Positions 1 to 7,258 of a stretch of 14,483 nt of DNA are shown piece after piece (positions within the stretch are counted from its first letter, which is position 1; each line of letters starts with the position of its first letter). Both the position numbers and the translations under genes were made by a program. This DNA is from JAWCQZ01 sp964486625 (GTDB taxonomy: Archaea; Halobacteriota; Syntropharchaeia; JACQPP01), in contig CAZANW010000049.1 of NCBI GenBank assembly GCA_964486625.1, positions 1-14,483 of the forward strand, written 5' to 3'. The notes below the pieces were generated by a model. It was not told where the DNA came from, ran no database searches, and saw only the letters and a list, made by a program, of their open reading frames with translations.

Positions 1-1
1 G

Positions 2-343
2 TTCAGCGGCGTCACGCTCCCGAGGAGGACCGAGAAGACCCCGTTGGAGAGGGCGGCGATGGCCGCGGCGGGGGGTCTGGCCGCCCTCCTCCTGCTCCGG
101 GGGGTCGGGGGCAGGGTCCCCGGGGCGGCGGCCGGGGAGATGGCGGTCTCACCCTCCACCGAGGTCATCGGCGGCCACTGCCCCTTCTGCGGGGATTTCA
201 TCAAGGGGGTCGGCCTGATTGTCCCCTGCCCCGCGTGCCGCGCGGTCCACCACGCCGAGTGCTGGAAGGAGAACGGCGGGTGCACCACCCTCGGGTGCGC
301 GCGGGGACCTTCGAGGCGCGAGGCCGCCGAGGTCCCGGGATAG
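2..343 (+). CDS. Membrane protein C-terminus with prokaryotic RING-type zinc finger (5' partial)
   Basis: The reading frame is open to the left edge, so the true start is probably outside the window; in-frame TTG (44) and ATG (59) are possible starts but have no clear box or ribosome site. The visible part has an Ala/Leu-rich hydrophobic stretch (about bases 59-110) that could span the membrane, a short linker, then a cysteine/histidine cluster from about base 177: CPFC, a second CPAC pair, VHHAECW, and finally GC-x4-GC. This order fits the prokaryotic RING finger family 1 (Prok-RING_1), a two-zinc fold usually at the end of bacterial and archaeal membrane or signalling proteins. The zinc-finger assignment rests on the visible motif; any role in protein binding or ubiquitin-like chemistry is not shown. 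The next gene downstream also pairs a zinc motif with membrane segments. Confidence 0.7.
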   Translation, partial: FSGVTLPRRTEKTPLERAAMAAAGGLAALLLLRGVGGRVPGAAAGEMAVSPSTEVIGGHCPFCGDFIKGVGLIVPCPACRAVHHAECWKENGGCTTLGCARGPSRREAAEVPG

Positions 344-346
344 AAG

Positions 347-354
347 GGTTTTCT
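347..354 (+). promoter_or_regulatory. T-rich box, candidate promoter of the zinc-ribbon gene
   Basis: A short T-rich patch (GGTTTTCT) in otherwise GC-rich sequence is centred about 26 nt before the ATG at 377, the spacing expected for a TATA box of a leaderless archaeal mRNA. It also lies directly after the stop of the RING gene, so it could instead, or also, act as a T-run terminator. It is not a canonical TATA sequence. Confidence 0.3.
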
Positions 355-376
355 TCCACCAAGTCCTTCCCGTGCC

Positions 377-718
377 ATGTTCCACAAAGGACCCGCGGAG
401 GAAGCCGGGGAACTCACGGCCGCCCTCTGCCCCTCCTGCGGCGCGGTGGCGAAGGCCGACCCCTGCCCGGAGTGCGGCTCCCCCCTTCGGCCCCCTCCCG
501 GCCCGGCCGCCCTCGCGCTGGTCGCGGCCCTCTGGTTCGTCTCGGTCCTCGGCGTCCCCACGGGCGTGGCCATCCTCCGGGGGGGCTCCCCGGTCCTGAA
601 CCGCGCCACGGGGCTCCTCTTCTTCCTGCCCCTGGCGCTGGCGGCGGCGGTGACCCTCCTCTGGATTCTCCGGTTCCGGGCGGAGGCCCGGCCGCCCGGG
701 GAGACCGGCAGGGAGTGA
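377..718 (+). CDS. Zinc-ribbon protein with two predicted membrane segments
   Basis: A 113-residue protein of unknown function. Near the N-terminus it has CPSC (C18, C21) and CPEC (C30, C33), a compact four-cysteine zinc ribbon with only eight residues between the pairs. Two hydrophobic segments follow, roughly residues 43-66 and 77-102, then a short charged tail, so the zinc ribbon and the tail should lie on the same side of the membrane. Such zinc-ribbon plus membrane proteins are common in archaea and mostly uncharacterised. The ATG at 377 is chosen because the cysteine motif starts soon after it and a T-rich box lies about 26 nt upstream. It sits 33 nt after the RING gene and 36 nt before the aminopeptidase gene on the same strand. 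Confidence 0.7.
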   Translation: MFHKGPAEEAGELTAALCPSCGAVAKADPCPECGSPLRPPPGPAALALVAALWFVSVLGVPTGVAILRGGSPVLNRATGLLFFLPLALAAAVTLLWILRFRAEARPPGETGRE

Positions 719-754
719 GTCAGTTTCATCTCCCGGGAGGAACCCCTGGGACCC

Positions 755-2239
755 ATGGCCGCCGAGGTCTCCGTCGCCACGACCCCGCCCGAGAAGACCG
801 GGACCGGCTACCTCGCCCTCTTCCAGTGGGAGGGGGGGCCGGGCCCGGCCGTGAAGGCCGTGGACCGGGCGACCGGCGGGCTCCTCTCCCGGCTCGCCGC
901 CGACGAGAGGTTCGAGGGGAAGGAGGGGAAGCGGCTGGAGTTCCCGGCCCCTTCGGGCCCCGCCAAGCGCATCGCGGTTTTCGGCCTCGGCAAGAAGCGC
1001 GCCGGCACGGCGGGCCTGGAGCGCCTCCGGCGGGCGGGGGGCCAAGCCGCCCTCCGCGCCCGGGACTCCGGCTCGAAGGACGCCGCTCTCATGGCCGAGG
1101 GGCTCGGGTTCTCCGGCGCCGACGCGGCCCGCGCTCTCGCCGAGGGGGCGCTCCTCGCCACCTACCGGTTCAACCGCTACCGGACCGAGGGCAAGAAGGA
1201 GGAGAGGCCCGACCCGCTCATCACTCTCCTGGTGGCCTCTGCCCGCCGCCGGGGAGCCGAAGGCGCCCTGGGGCGCGCCCGGGCGGTGGCCGAGGCGGTC
1301 TCCTTCGCCCGGGACCTGGTGAACGAGCCCGCGGGCTCCCTGCCCCCCCGGAAATTGGCCGAGGCCGCGGCGCGGATGGCCGAAGAGCGCGGCCTCACGT
1401 GCGAGGTCCTCGACGAGAAGCAGATTGAGAAACTGGGGATGGAGGGGCTCCGGGCGGTCTCCCGCGGCTCGGAGGAGCCGCCCCGGTTCATCCACGTCGC
1501 CTACGCGCCGAGGGGGGCCAAGCGCAAGGTCGCTCTGGCCGGAAAGGGAATCACCTTCGATTCGGGCGGCCTCGACCTGAAGCCCGCCGACGGGATGCTC
1601 CGGATGAAGTATGACATGGCGGGCGCAGCCGCCGTCCTCGGGACGGTTCTCGGCCTCTCGCTCCTGAAGCCCAAGGTGGAGGTTCACGCCCTCGTCCCGA
1701 CCACCGAGAACATGCCGGGCGGGCGCGCCTACAAGCCGGGCGACATCGTCCGCCCCCTCGACGGCAAGACGGTCGAGATTGGCAACACCGACGCCGAGGG
1801 GCGGGTCGTGCTGGCGGACGCCCTCGGCTACGCCCGGCGGTTGGCCCCCGACGAGGTGATTGACGTGGCGACCCTCACGGGCGCGGCCGCGGTCGCCGTC
1901 GGGAAACTGGCGGCCGCCCTCTTCACCGACGACGAGCGCATGGCCCGGGACCTCCAGGCCGCCGCGGCCCGGGCCGGGGAGTATGTCTGGAGGCTCCCGC
2001 TCTACGAGGAGTACCAGGAGCAGATCAAGGGCGACATCGCCGACCTGAAGAATGTTGGAGACCGCGAAGGCGGGGCCATCACCGCGGCGCTCTTCCTCAA
2101 GGAGTTCACCCGGAACCGGAAATGGGCCCACCTCGACATCGCCGGGGCGGCCTTCACGGAGAAGGATTTGCCCTGCTGCCCGAAGGGGGGGACCGGGTTC
2201 GCGGTGCGGACCCTGCTGGAGTATCTCAGTCCCGCGTAG
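755..2239 (+). CDS. pepA: Leucyl aminopeptidase, M17 family
   Basis: Predicted two-metal cytosolic aminopeptidase that removes N-terminal residues, preferring leucine and similar side chains, in peptide turnover. At 494 residues it has the normal family length. The N-terminal third is the variable regulatory domain. The C-terminal catalytic domain has the M17 signatures: GKGITFDSGG with metal ligands K264 and D269, a catalytic lysine at K276, a third ligand in MKYDM (D287), and the diagnostic NTDAEGR with D346, E348 and catalytic R350. These correspond to the known metal and catalytic positions of the Escherichia coli enzyme, so an active enzyme is expected. A GGGAGG at 735-740 is 14 nt from the ATG, rather far for a ribosome site; a T-rich patch near 724-728 has leaderless promoter spacing. 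Family assignment is secure; the exact peptide substrate cannot be read from sequence. Confidence 0.96.
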   Translation: MAAEVSVATTPPEKTGTGYLALFQWEGGPGPAVKAVDRATGGLLSRLAADERFEGKEGKRLEFPAPSGPAKRIAVFGLGKKRAGTAGLERLRRAGGQAALRARDSGSKDAALMAEGLGFSGADAARALAEGALLATYRFNRYRTEGKKEERPDPLITLLVASARRRGAEGALGRARAVAEAVSFARDLVNEPAGSLPPRKLAEAAARMAEERGLTCEVLDEKQIEKLGMEGLRAVSRGSEEPPRFIHVAYAPRGAKRKVALAGKGITFDSGGLDLKPADGMLRMKYDMAGAAAVLGTVLGLSLLKPKVEVHALVPTTENMPGGRAYKPGDIVRPLDGKTVEIGNTDAEGRVVLADALGYARRLAPDEVIDVATLTGAAAVAVGKLAAALFTDDERMARDLQAAAARAGEYVWRLPLYEEYQEQIKGDIADLKNVGDREGGAITAALFLKEFTRNRKWAHLDIAGAAFTEKDLPCCPKGGTGFAVRTLLEYLSPA

Positions 2240-2280
2240 GAAAGGTTGAAAACGATGGCGGCAGCCTATCTACTGGAGCC

Positions 2281-2499
2281 ATGAAAGTCCTCGCGCTCTT
2301 CAAGGTGGGAGACATCGCCATGCAGGTCCGGGAGGCGGAGAAGGGGTTCCTCCTGGAGCACTTCGTCGGGGAGGATTTGCACTACTCCAAGACCTATCGG
2401 AAGAGGGACGCCGCCATGCGGGACTTCGAGTTCCTGAAGAGGGAGACGGTGAGCGGGGACCGGGAGCCGAGGTTCCATTTGCTGCGGGGGCACCACTAG
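2281..2499 (+). CDS. Small hypothetical protein, 72 residues
   Basis: A short protein I do not recognise. It starts with a hydrophobic stretch that looks like a beta strand (MKVLALFKVGDIAMQV), followed by a charged region rich in aromatic and basic residues, and ends in Leu-Arg-Gly-His-His. There is no cysteine, signal peptide or membrane segment, so a small soluble protein is likely. The frame is open further upstream to 2122, inside the aminopeptidase gene, but the ATG at 2281 is preferred because it avoids that overlap and lies 41 nt after the aminopeptidase stop. An A-rich patch (TTGAAAACGA, 2246-2255) is about 30 nt upstream. A terminator-like T-run follows. GC-rich third positions suggest real coding, but function is unknown. 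Confidence 0.6.
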   Translation: MKVLALFKVGDIAMQVREAEKGFLLEHFVGEDLHYSKTYRKRDAAMRDFEFLKRETVSGDREPRFHLLRGHH

Positions 2500-2549
2500 C
2501 CCCATCGCCACCTTGGACTGAGAAAGCGCGCCATCGGGGTAAGCGTTGC

Positions 2550-2586
2550 GGCCCTCCGGGCCTCGTGCAGCGCCGTTTTTCTTTTT
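2550..2586 (+). terminator. Hairpin and T-run terminator
   Basis: A 5-bp GC hairpin (GGCCC-TCC-GGGCC, 2550-2562) is followed by two T5 tracts separated by one C (2576-2586). The T-run is exceptional in this GC-rich region and lies after the plus-strand gene pair and before a convergent minus-strand gene. Archaeal termination needs mainly the T-run; the hairpin may be incidental. Confidence 0.6.
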
Positions 2587-2611
2587 CGCGCACGCCAGAG
2601 GCGCCCGCCCT

Positions 2612-3289
2612 TCACGCCGGCCTCTTCCCCGTAATCTGCACCGCCGGCAGCAACTCCTCCCCGTCCTTGCGCGCCGCCTCCGCGTAGGCGTTGGCCATCG
2701 TCTCCAGCCTCCGGGCCCTCTTCGCCGCCTCGCCCGCCCACTCCACGTGGCTGCGGACCCATCCGTCGGGGACCCTCGCGTTGCGCTCGACCCGCTCCAG
2801 GGAGATGTCGCGGAACCCCGCCCGGTGGAGCACCTGCTCGACCTTCAGGGGGTCGTGGCGGTGGAGGAGCCCCGCCTCCTCCAGCAGTTCGGCCAGCGCC
2901 TTGGCAGCCCTCTGGCCCGGGCTCTTCGGGGCGAAGTGGAGAAGGAGGAGGGCGATTTTCCCGTCGACCCGAACCACCCGGAGCGCCTCTCGCGCCCAGT
3001 CGCCGAGCGCGTCCCCCGGCAGCCCGTGGAGGCTCTGGTAGGACCAGAGACTGTCGAAGTGGCCGTTCCGGAATCCCATCTTCCCGGGGCTGCAGGCCAC
3101 CGCCCGGACCTCCTCGGGGAGCCACCGGAGCCTCTCGGGCCGGGGGCCGCACGCCGCCACCGGCCTCTCGGTCCGCTCCCTCAGGAGCAGCGACAGGAAT
3201 CCGTCGGGGCCCCAGTCGAGGGGGCGCTCGTCGGGGGCGACCCCGACGCGCTCCAGAAACGCGGTCCGGTCCTCCAGGGCGAAGGGCAT
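2612..3289 (-). CDS. Divergent SAM-dependent methyltransferase-like protein
   Basis: A 225-residue protein whose core resembles a class I methyltransferase. DWGPDG at 25-30 stands where the glycine-rich SAM-binding motif I usually is (degenerate), FDSLWSYQSLHGLP at 78-91 resembles the motif IV/post-IV strand, and EALRVVRVDGKIALLLL at 101-117 matches the 'R-x-L-x-PGG' strand after it. The C-terminal half contains predicted helices. Such proteins methylate small molecules, proteins or RNA; the substrate here cannot be inferred. The frame runs upstream to 3484, but the ATG at 3289 is chosen because an AT-rich box lies 26 nt upstream and the upstream extension would run into dphB on the other strand. 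The degenerate motif I leaves open that catalytic activity is lost. Confidence 0.6.
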   Translation of the reverse strand: MPFALEDRTAFLERVGVAPDERPLDWGPDGFLSLLLRERTERPVAACGPRPERLRWLPEEVRAVACSPGKMGFRNGHFDSLWSYQSLHGLPGDALGDWAREALRVVRVDGKIALLLLHFAPKSPGQRAAKALAELLEEAGLLHRHDPLKVEQVLHRAGFRDISLERVERNARVPDGWVRSHVEWAGEAAKRARRLETMANAYAEAARKDGEELLPAVQITGKRPA

Positions 3290-3307
3290 CGGAAGGACTC
3301 GGCGAGG

Positions 3308-3322
3308 TTCTATTTCTATTTT
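3308..3322 (-). promoter_or_regulatory. TATA-like box for the methyltransferase-like gene
   Basis: Read on the minus strand this is AAAATAGAAATAGAA, a 15-base A/T-rich island in very GC-rich DNA, centred 26 nt upstream of the ATG at 3289. This spacing predicts transcription starting at or next to the start codon, giving a leaderless mRNA. Confidence 0.6.
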
Positions 3323-3405
3323 CCCGGGGTTCCGTTTCCTCCGGGGGAAGGCGAAACGGAACCGGGGAAGAAAGTCCGCCCCACTGGCGAAAAAGGATGA
3401 AAGAA

Positions 3406-3413
3406 GTGATATG
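3406..3413 (+). promoter_or_regulatory. TATA-like box for dphB
   Basis: GTGATATG, preceded by an A-rich stretch (AAAAAGGATGAAAGAAG), is centred about 25 nt before the ATG at 3435. It overlaps the ATG at 3411, which argues that 3411 is not the translation start and that the dphB mRNA is leaderless from 3435. Confidence 0.45.
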
Positions 3414-3434
3414 GCGCGCTGGCCCTTGTTATCC

Positions 3435-4190
3435 ATGCCCCTGCTCTTCGTCGGCCTCGGCCTCTGGGACGAGAGGGACATCACCCTCCGCGGGCTGGAG
3501 GCGGTGAAGTCCGCGGACCGCGTTTTCGCGGAGTTCTACACCTCGACCCTCGGCGGCGCGGGCGTGGAGCGGCTCGAAAAACTCTACGGGAAGAAAGTGA
3601 CCGTTCTGAGGCGCGAGGAGATTGAGAACAACCCCGGCCCCCTCCTGGAGAGGGCGAGGACGGGGACCGTGGCGCTGCTGGTCGGCGGCGACCCGATGGT
3701 GGCGACCACCCACGTGGACCTCCGGCTGCGGGCCCTCTCCCTCGGAATCGGGGTCCGCATCGTCCATGGGGCCTCCATCGCCTCCGCGGCGGCGGGCCTT
3801 GCCGGGCTTCAGTCCTACAGGTTCGGACGGAGCGCCACGGTGGTCGAGGCCCCCACGCCGAAATCGCCCGTGCCCCAGTCGGCCTACGACGCGCTGCGGG
3901 AGAACCTCCGGCGCGGGCTCCACACCCTCCTGCTCTTGGACCTCGGCCTGGCCATCCCCCGGGCCCTCGAACTCCTGGAGGCGGTGGAAGCGGAGCGGCG
4001 CGAAGGCGTCCTGCCCCGGGCCTTCGTCGGCGTCGCGCGGGCGGGCTCCGAAGCGCCGGTCGTGAGGGCGGGGACTCCGGACGAGTTGAAGCGGACCGAT
4101 TTCGGCGGGACGCCCCACGTGCTGGTCTGCCCCGGGGAGTTGCACTTCATGGAGGCGAAGGCGCTGAAGGAGATCGCTGGCTGGAAGTAA
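3435..4190 (+). CDS. dphB: Diphthine synthase
   Basis: A 251-residue SAM-dependent methyltransferase of the tetrapyrrole methylase fold. It repeatedly methylates the modified histidine of elongation factor 2 in diphthamide synthesis, which occurs in archaea and eukaryotes. Diagnostic features are the N-terminal FVGLGLWDERDITLRGLEA (family pattern FVGLGL-x-D-x-x-D-I-T), AEFYTS at 32-37, LLVGGDPMVATTHVDL at 81-96, HGASIASAAAGLAGLQSYRFG at 111-131 and TLLLLDL at 164-170. An upstream in-frame ATG at 3411 would add eight residues, but the family begins directly with the FVGLGL strand and 3411 lies in the probable promoter, so 3435 is preferred. Its stop codon directly abuts that of the convergent protease gene. 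Confidence 0.95.
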   Translation: MPLLFVGLGLWDERDITLRGLEAVKSADRVFAEFYTSTLGGAGVERLEKLYGKKVTVLRREEIENNPGPLLERARTGTVALLVGGDPMVATTHVDLRLRALSLGIGVRIVHGASIASAAAGLAGLQSYRFGRSATVVEAPTPKSPVPQSAYDALRENLRRGLHTLLLLDLGLAIPRALELLEAVEAERREGVLPRAFVGVARAGSEAPVVRAGTPDELKRTDFGGTPHVLVCPGELHFMEAKALKEIAGWK

Positions 4191-5792
4191 TCAGCCGATG
4201 CCGAGGTTCGGGCCGAGGAACGACACGAAAAGCGACAGGAAGATGAAGAGGGCGAAGCCGCGGACGATGGCCGCCGACACCCTCTCCCGCCGCTCCTCCC
4301 CCTCGACCCGGAGCCGCCGCAGCGCCTTCCGCACCAGTTCCCGGAAGACGTGCCCCCCGTCCAGCGGGACCGCGGGCAGGCAGTTGAAGAGCCCCACGAT
4401 GAGGTTGATCCACCCGACCCAGAGCAGGAGGTTGGCGAGGTAGAAGGCGCCGCTTCCGAGGGACGCGAGTCCCCCGGTCGGCCGGTAAAAGTTGGAGACC
4501 GGCTCCGAGAAGGGGGTGAAGCCGGGCTGCCCCCCGAGGAAGGGGAGGGCCATCATCAGGGGCAGCGCCACCAGGGGGTTCTGCCGGGGGACCGACGAGA
4601 AAAGCTCCAGGTAGGCTTGGGCCGGGAAGGTGTCGAGGACGACCCCCGCCACCACCTGGACCCCCGTGACCCCGAGGAACCCGCTCCTGCGCCCCCCCAG
4701 GTCCCGCTCGCCGAGGGTGGCCCGGAAGCTCCCCCGGTCGGTGGTGACCGCGACCGCCTGCCCCGGGGAGGTCGCCATCATGAACTCCTGGAACGCCCGG
4801 AGGGAGCGGGCGTCGGTCCCATCCATGGCGAGAATCGTGTCGCCGGCCCGCAGCCCCGCCCGGTCGGCCGCGCCCCCGGGCTGGACCGAGGCGAGGCGGA
4901 CCCCGTCGAATCCCGGGGCGGCGAACTCGGCCGAGCGGCCCGAGAGGGCCTGGAGCCTCGCGGTCCGCCCCGCCATGCCGGCGAGGAGGGAGTCGAGGTC
5001 GGTCCCCGCCTTCACGGGCTGGCCGTCGAGCAGGAGGATGTCGCCCGCCCCGAGGCCCGAGGAGGGTCCCGCCTCGCGGACCCAGAGTTCCGTGGGGGAC
5101 GCGGGAGCGAACCCGGGGAGCACGAAGGCGAAGAGGAGGGCGAGGCAGAGGCCGCCCACGAGGAAGTTCCCCGTGACCCCCGCGGAGAGAATGCGGAGCC
5201 GCTCCTTCTGGCCGGCGATTTTCTTCGGCGGCGGGGCCGGGGCCTCTCCTTTTTTCCGCACCCCGAACAGCTCCTCCTCGTCGGGCTCGGCGAAGGCCCC
5301 GATGGGGACCAGGGCCAGGAGGAGCCCCATGGACTTCAGGGTGAGCCCCTCGACCCGGGTCAGGATGGCGTGGCCCAGTTCGTGGACGAGGACCGCCACC
5401 GCGATGCCGGCGACGCCCCAGAAGAGGGGGACGAAGGGGTTCAGGCCCGGGAGGAGGAGCGCGGCCTCGGGCCGGGTCAGGGGGCCGGCGGGGGGGAACG
5501 GGGGGCGCCCCTGGAGGGCCCGGAGGATGGACTGGCCGTTGATGACGAGGACGAGGGCCAGCATGATGCCCATTCCCGCCACCACCAGGAGGGTCCCGGC
5601 GGAGCCGTAGGCGCGCCAGAACCGGGCGTGGCGGGCGGCCCGCTCCACCATTCTCTTGCCCCTCTGGGTCCGGACCATCAGGAGGGGCCCGAGGACCGTG
5701 ACCCCGCGCGCCTGGAGGGGCCTCCGCAGGGCCACCACGAGGGCGGTGTAGGCGAGGAAGAGGGCGAGGACCGCCAGCGCGGGGGAGACCAT
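4191..5792 (-). CDS. Site-2-type membrane zinc metalloprotease (M50) with PDZ region
   Basis: A 533-residue multi-pass intramembrane metalloprotease of the M50/S2P family, expected to cut transmembrane substrates in the cytoplasmic membrane. The zinc site is HELGH at 137-141, inside a hydrophobic helix (about 122-146); the third ligand should be D478 in NCLPAVPLDGG (470-480), the classic second motif. Further hydrophobic helices lie near 3-22, 64-86, 152-168, 203-226, 450-470 and 508-526. Between the two motifs are two PDZ-like segments, about 236-275 (GAGDILLLDGQPV) and 298-352 (GLRAGDTILAMDGT), which usually sense or gate substrates. A short Pro/Lys linker at 180-197 precedes the first. All key residues are present. 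Substrates are unknown; family roles include regulated cleavage of membrane-bound transcription regulators and membrane-protein turnover. It is transcribed divergently from cutA. Confidence 0.92.
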   Translation of the reverse strand: MVSPALAVLALFLAYTALVVALRRPLQARGVTVLGPLLMVRTQRGKRMVERAARHARFWRAYGSAGTLLVVAGMGIMLALVLVINGQSILRALQGRPPFPPAGPLTRPEAALLLPGLNPFVPLFWGVAGIAVAVLVHELGHAILTRVEGLTLKSMGLLLALVPIGAFAEPDEEELFGVRKKGEAPAPPPKKIAGQKERLRILSAGVTGNFLVGGLCLALLFAFVLPGFAPASPTELWVREAGPSSGLGAGDILLLDGQPVKAGTDLDSLLAGMAGRTARLQALSGRSAEFAAPGFDGVRLASVQPGGAADRAGLRAGDTILAMDGTDARSLRAFQEFMMATSPGQAVAVTTDRGSFRATLGERDLGGRRSGFLGVTGVQVVAGVVLDTFPAQAYLELFSSVPRQNPLVALPLMMALPFLGGQPGFTPFSEPVSNFYRPTGGLASLGSGAFYLANLLLWVGWINLIVGLFNCLPAVPLDGGHVFRELVRKALRRLRVEGEERRERVSAAIVRGFALFIFLSLFVSFLGPNLGIG

Positions 5793-5815
5793 CCGGGACC
5801 CTGCCGCGGCGAAGG

Positions 5816-5822
5816 ATTTAGA
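5816..5822. promoter_or_regulatory. Single A/T box between divergent protease and cutA genes
   Basis: ATTTAGA (TCTAAAT on the other strand) is the only A/T-rich patch in the 50-base gap between the start codons at 5792 (minus) and 5843 (plus). Its centre is 27 nt from the protease start and 24 nt from the cutA start, so it has TATA spacing for leaderless transcription in both directions. Confidence 0.5.
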
Positions 5823-5842
5823 CTTGCGCAGAGAGGGCCATC

Positions 5843-6211
5843 ATGGCTCCCCGGGAGTTCGTCGAGGTCCTCGTCACCGCCGGGAGCCCCCGGGAGGCGC
5901 GCCGCATCGCCCGCCACCTGGTGGAGCGCCGGCTCGCGGCCTGCGTGAACCTCCACCCGGTCACCTCGGTCTACCGGTGGAAGGGGAGGGTCGAGGAGGC
6001 CCGGGAGGTGGCCCTCGCAGTGAAGACGACCCGAACCCGCTACCGGGCCCTGGAGGCGGAGGTCCGGCGCCTACACTCCTACGAGGTCCCCGCCACCGTC
6101 GCCCTGCTGGTGGAGCGGGGCGACCCGCTCTACCTCCGGTGGGTGGCGGAGTCCACCGCGCCGCCCCCCGGGCCCCGCCGGGGGAGAAAGCGGCAGCCGC
6201 GGGGTCGATAA
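5843..6211 (+). CDS. cutA: CutA1 divalent-ion tolerance family protein
   Basis: A 122-residue member of the CutA1 family: small trimeric, PII-like ferredoxin-fold proteins that are very stable and bind divalent metals such as copper; the physiological role remains debated. Family hallmarks are ACVN at 33-36, TSVYRWKG at 41-48 (the strand with conserved Tyr-x-Trp), KTT at 61-63, HSYEVP at 78-83 and YLRW at 97-100. The last 15 or so residues are a Pro/Arg-rich tail not typical of the core family; this tail may be disordered. ATG at 5843 fits the family start; a GAGAGG at 5831-5836 could be a weak ribosome site, or the mRNA may be leaderless from the box at 5816-5822. Confidence 0.93.
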   Translation: MAPREFVEVLVTAGSPREARRIARHLVERRLAACVNLHPVTSVYRWKGRVEEAREVALAVKTTRTRYRALEAEVRRLHSYEVPATVALLVERGDPLYLRWVAESTAPPPGPRRGRKRQPRGR

Positions 6212-6295
6212 AAAACCCACCTGACTTTCGGTGAAGCAATAATCATATCCTCTCAAATGTGCAAATTGGAATCGCTGAGATAATCCAGTCGAGCC

Positions 6296-7258
6296 ATGGA
6301 TACAGACGACCTTCCCGAACAAATCAAAGAGGAAAAGAAACGCGCCTTCGTGGAGAAGGTGCAGATATGCGCTCAAGTGCTTGGCGGTCCGACTCCAAGG
6401 GTCAATTTCATTGAAGTCCCTTGCTCGGATAGCATCAGTTGTGGAGACGTAGAATTGGCCCACATTCACATTGAGGCTCACTACATCTGTGTTTGGGAGC
6501 GGCAACTGCATAAGATGAGCATGGACGACGTGAAGGAGACCGCGACCCATGAAGTCGCCCACCTCATGGCTCTGGGAGACGACCACGGACCTGCGTTTCA
6601 GAAAGCCCTGAATGCGCTCCGGGCAGACACATGGGAATCTCCCAATCCAGGGGTTTTGACGATACACGGAAACGACCTCGCAACCCGTCCTGTAGATTCG
6701 GAGGAGTCGAAGAGAATCGAGGAAGGAATGAAAAGTATCGAGTGGGCCATTTTGGACAAAGAGAACAAGAAGTGGCGCGATTATAACAAGGCGCTGGATA
6801 GAGCCTCCGGCCGTGAGGCAGATCTTCGAGCGGTCTCCCGGAAAATCACGGGACGGAAGTTGTGCCCCTATTGCGATTCTCCAACGCCGCACGACGGGAC
6901 TTGTCCCTCCGAGTATGACGCATTCCTAGAGAAAACCACGCTTAAGCCAAGCGAACCAGAGAAATTCTACCCATCACAACCCCCCATCCCCGCTCCACCG
7001 ACTCCAATCTCAAGACCGCCTAAACCACCTCCACCCCCACCTTCCACAAAACAGCAGGCGGCCCAGCCTTCGACGGATGCGGCCACTGTGCGGCAGAGGT
7101 GGAACTTCGTGGAGCGGTTACGCCGCCGTTTGAAAGGGCGGGGAGCGAAGGTCCATGGGACTGTGGAAAGGCCTACTGACGACTTTGAAGCCATACGGCG
7201 CCGCGCGATAAAGGACGCCGAGGCCCAGTTTAAAAAAATAAGACGCCGCGAAAGGTGA
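6296..7258 (+). CDS. Zincin metalloprotease-like protein with zinc knuckle and proline-rich linker
   Basis: A 320-residue protein. Near residue 80, ETATHEVAHLMALGDDHGPAF has the HExxH zinc site (H85, E86, H89) followed by H97 in HGPAFQKAL. A histidine there followed by G-P-x-F matches the SprT/WLM-type zincins (H-G-x-x-F), so H97 is the likely third ligand. Residues 190-204 (CPYCDSPTPHDGTCP) form a small C2HC-like zinc knuckle. Residues 219-250 are proline-rich and probably disordered, and the C-terminus (264-320) is strongly basic and helical, suggesting nucleic acid or partner binding. SprT-like zincins in other organisms act on DNA-protein crosslinks; that role here is only an inference. 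Codon use is much more A/T-rich than in all neighbours (Ile ATA, Gly GGA, AAA frequent), indicating recent acquisition. Confidence 0.65.
   Translation: MDTDDLPEQIKEEKKRAFVEKVQICAQVLGGPTPRVNFIEVPCSDSISCGDVELAHIHIEAHYICVWERQLHKMSMDDVKETATHEVAHLMALGDDHGPAFQKALNALRADTWESPNPGVLTIHGNDLATRPVDSEESKRIEEGMKSIEWAILDKENKKWRDYNKALDRASGREADLRAVSRKITGRKLCPYCDSPTPHDGTCPSEYDAFLEKTTLKPSEPEKFYPSQPPIPAPPTPISRPPKPPPPPPSTKQQAAQPSTDAATVRQRWNFVERLRRRLKGRGAKVHGTVERPTDDFEAIRRRAIKDAEAQFKKIRRRER

Noticed and set aside
149..2131. 660-codon minus-strand frame opposite the left-hand genes
   Set aside because: Antisense to a certain M17 aminopeptidase with all catalytic motifs; composition is typical of a GC-rich shadow frame.
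4350..5948. 532-codon plus-strand frame opposite the site-2 protease
   Set aside because: Rich in Gly, Glu, Pro and Arg with no fold signature, while the minus strand has the HELGH and LDGG motifs of M50 proteases.
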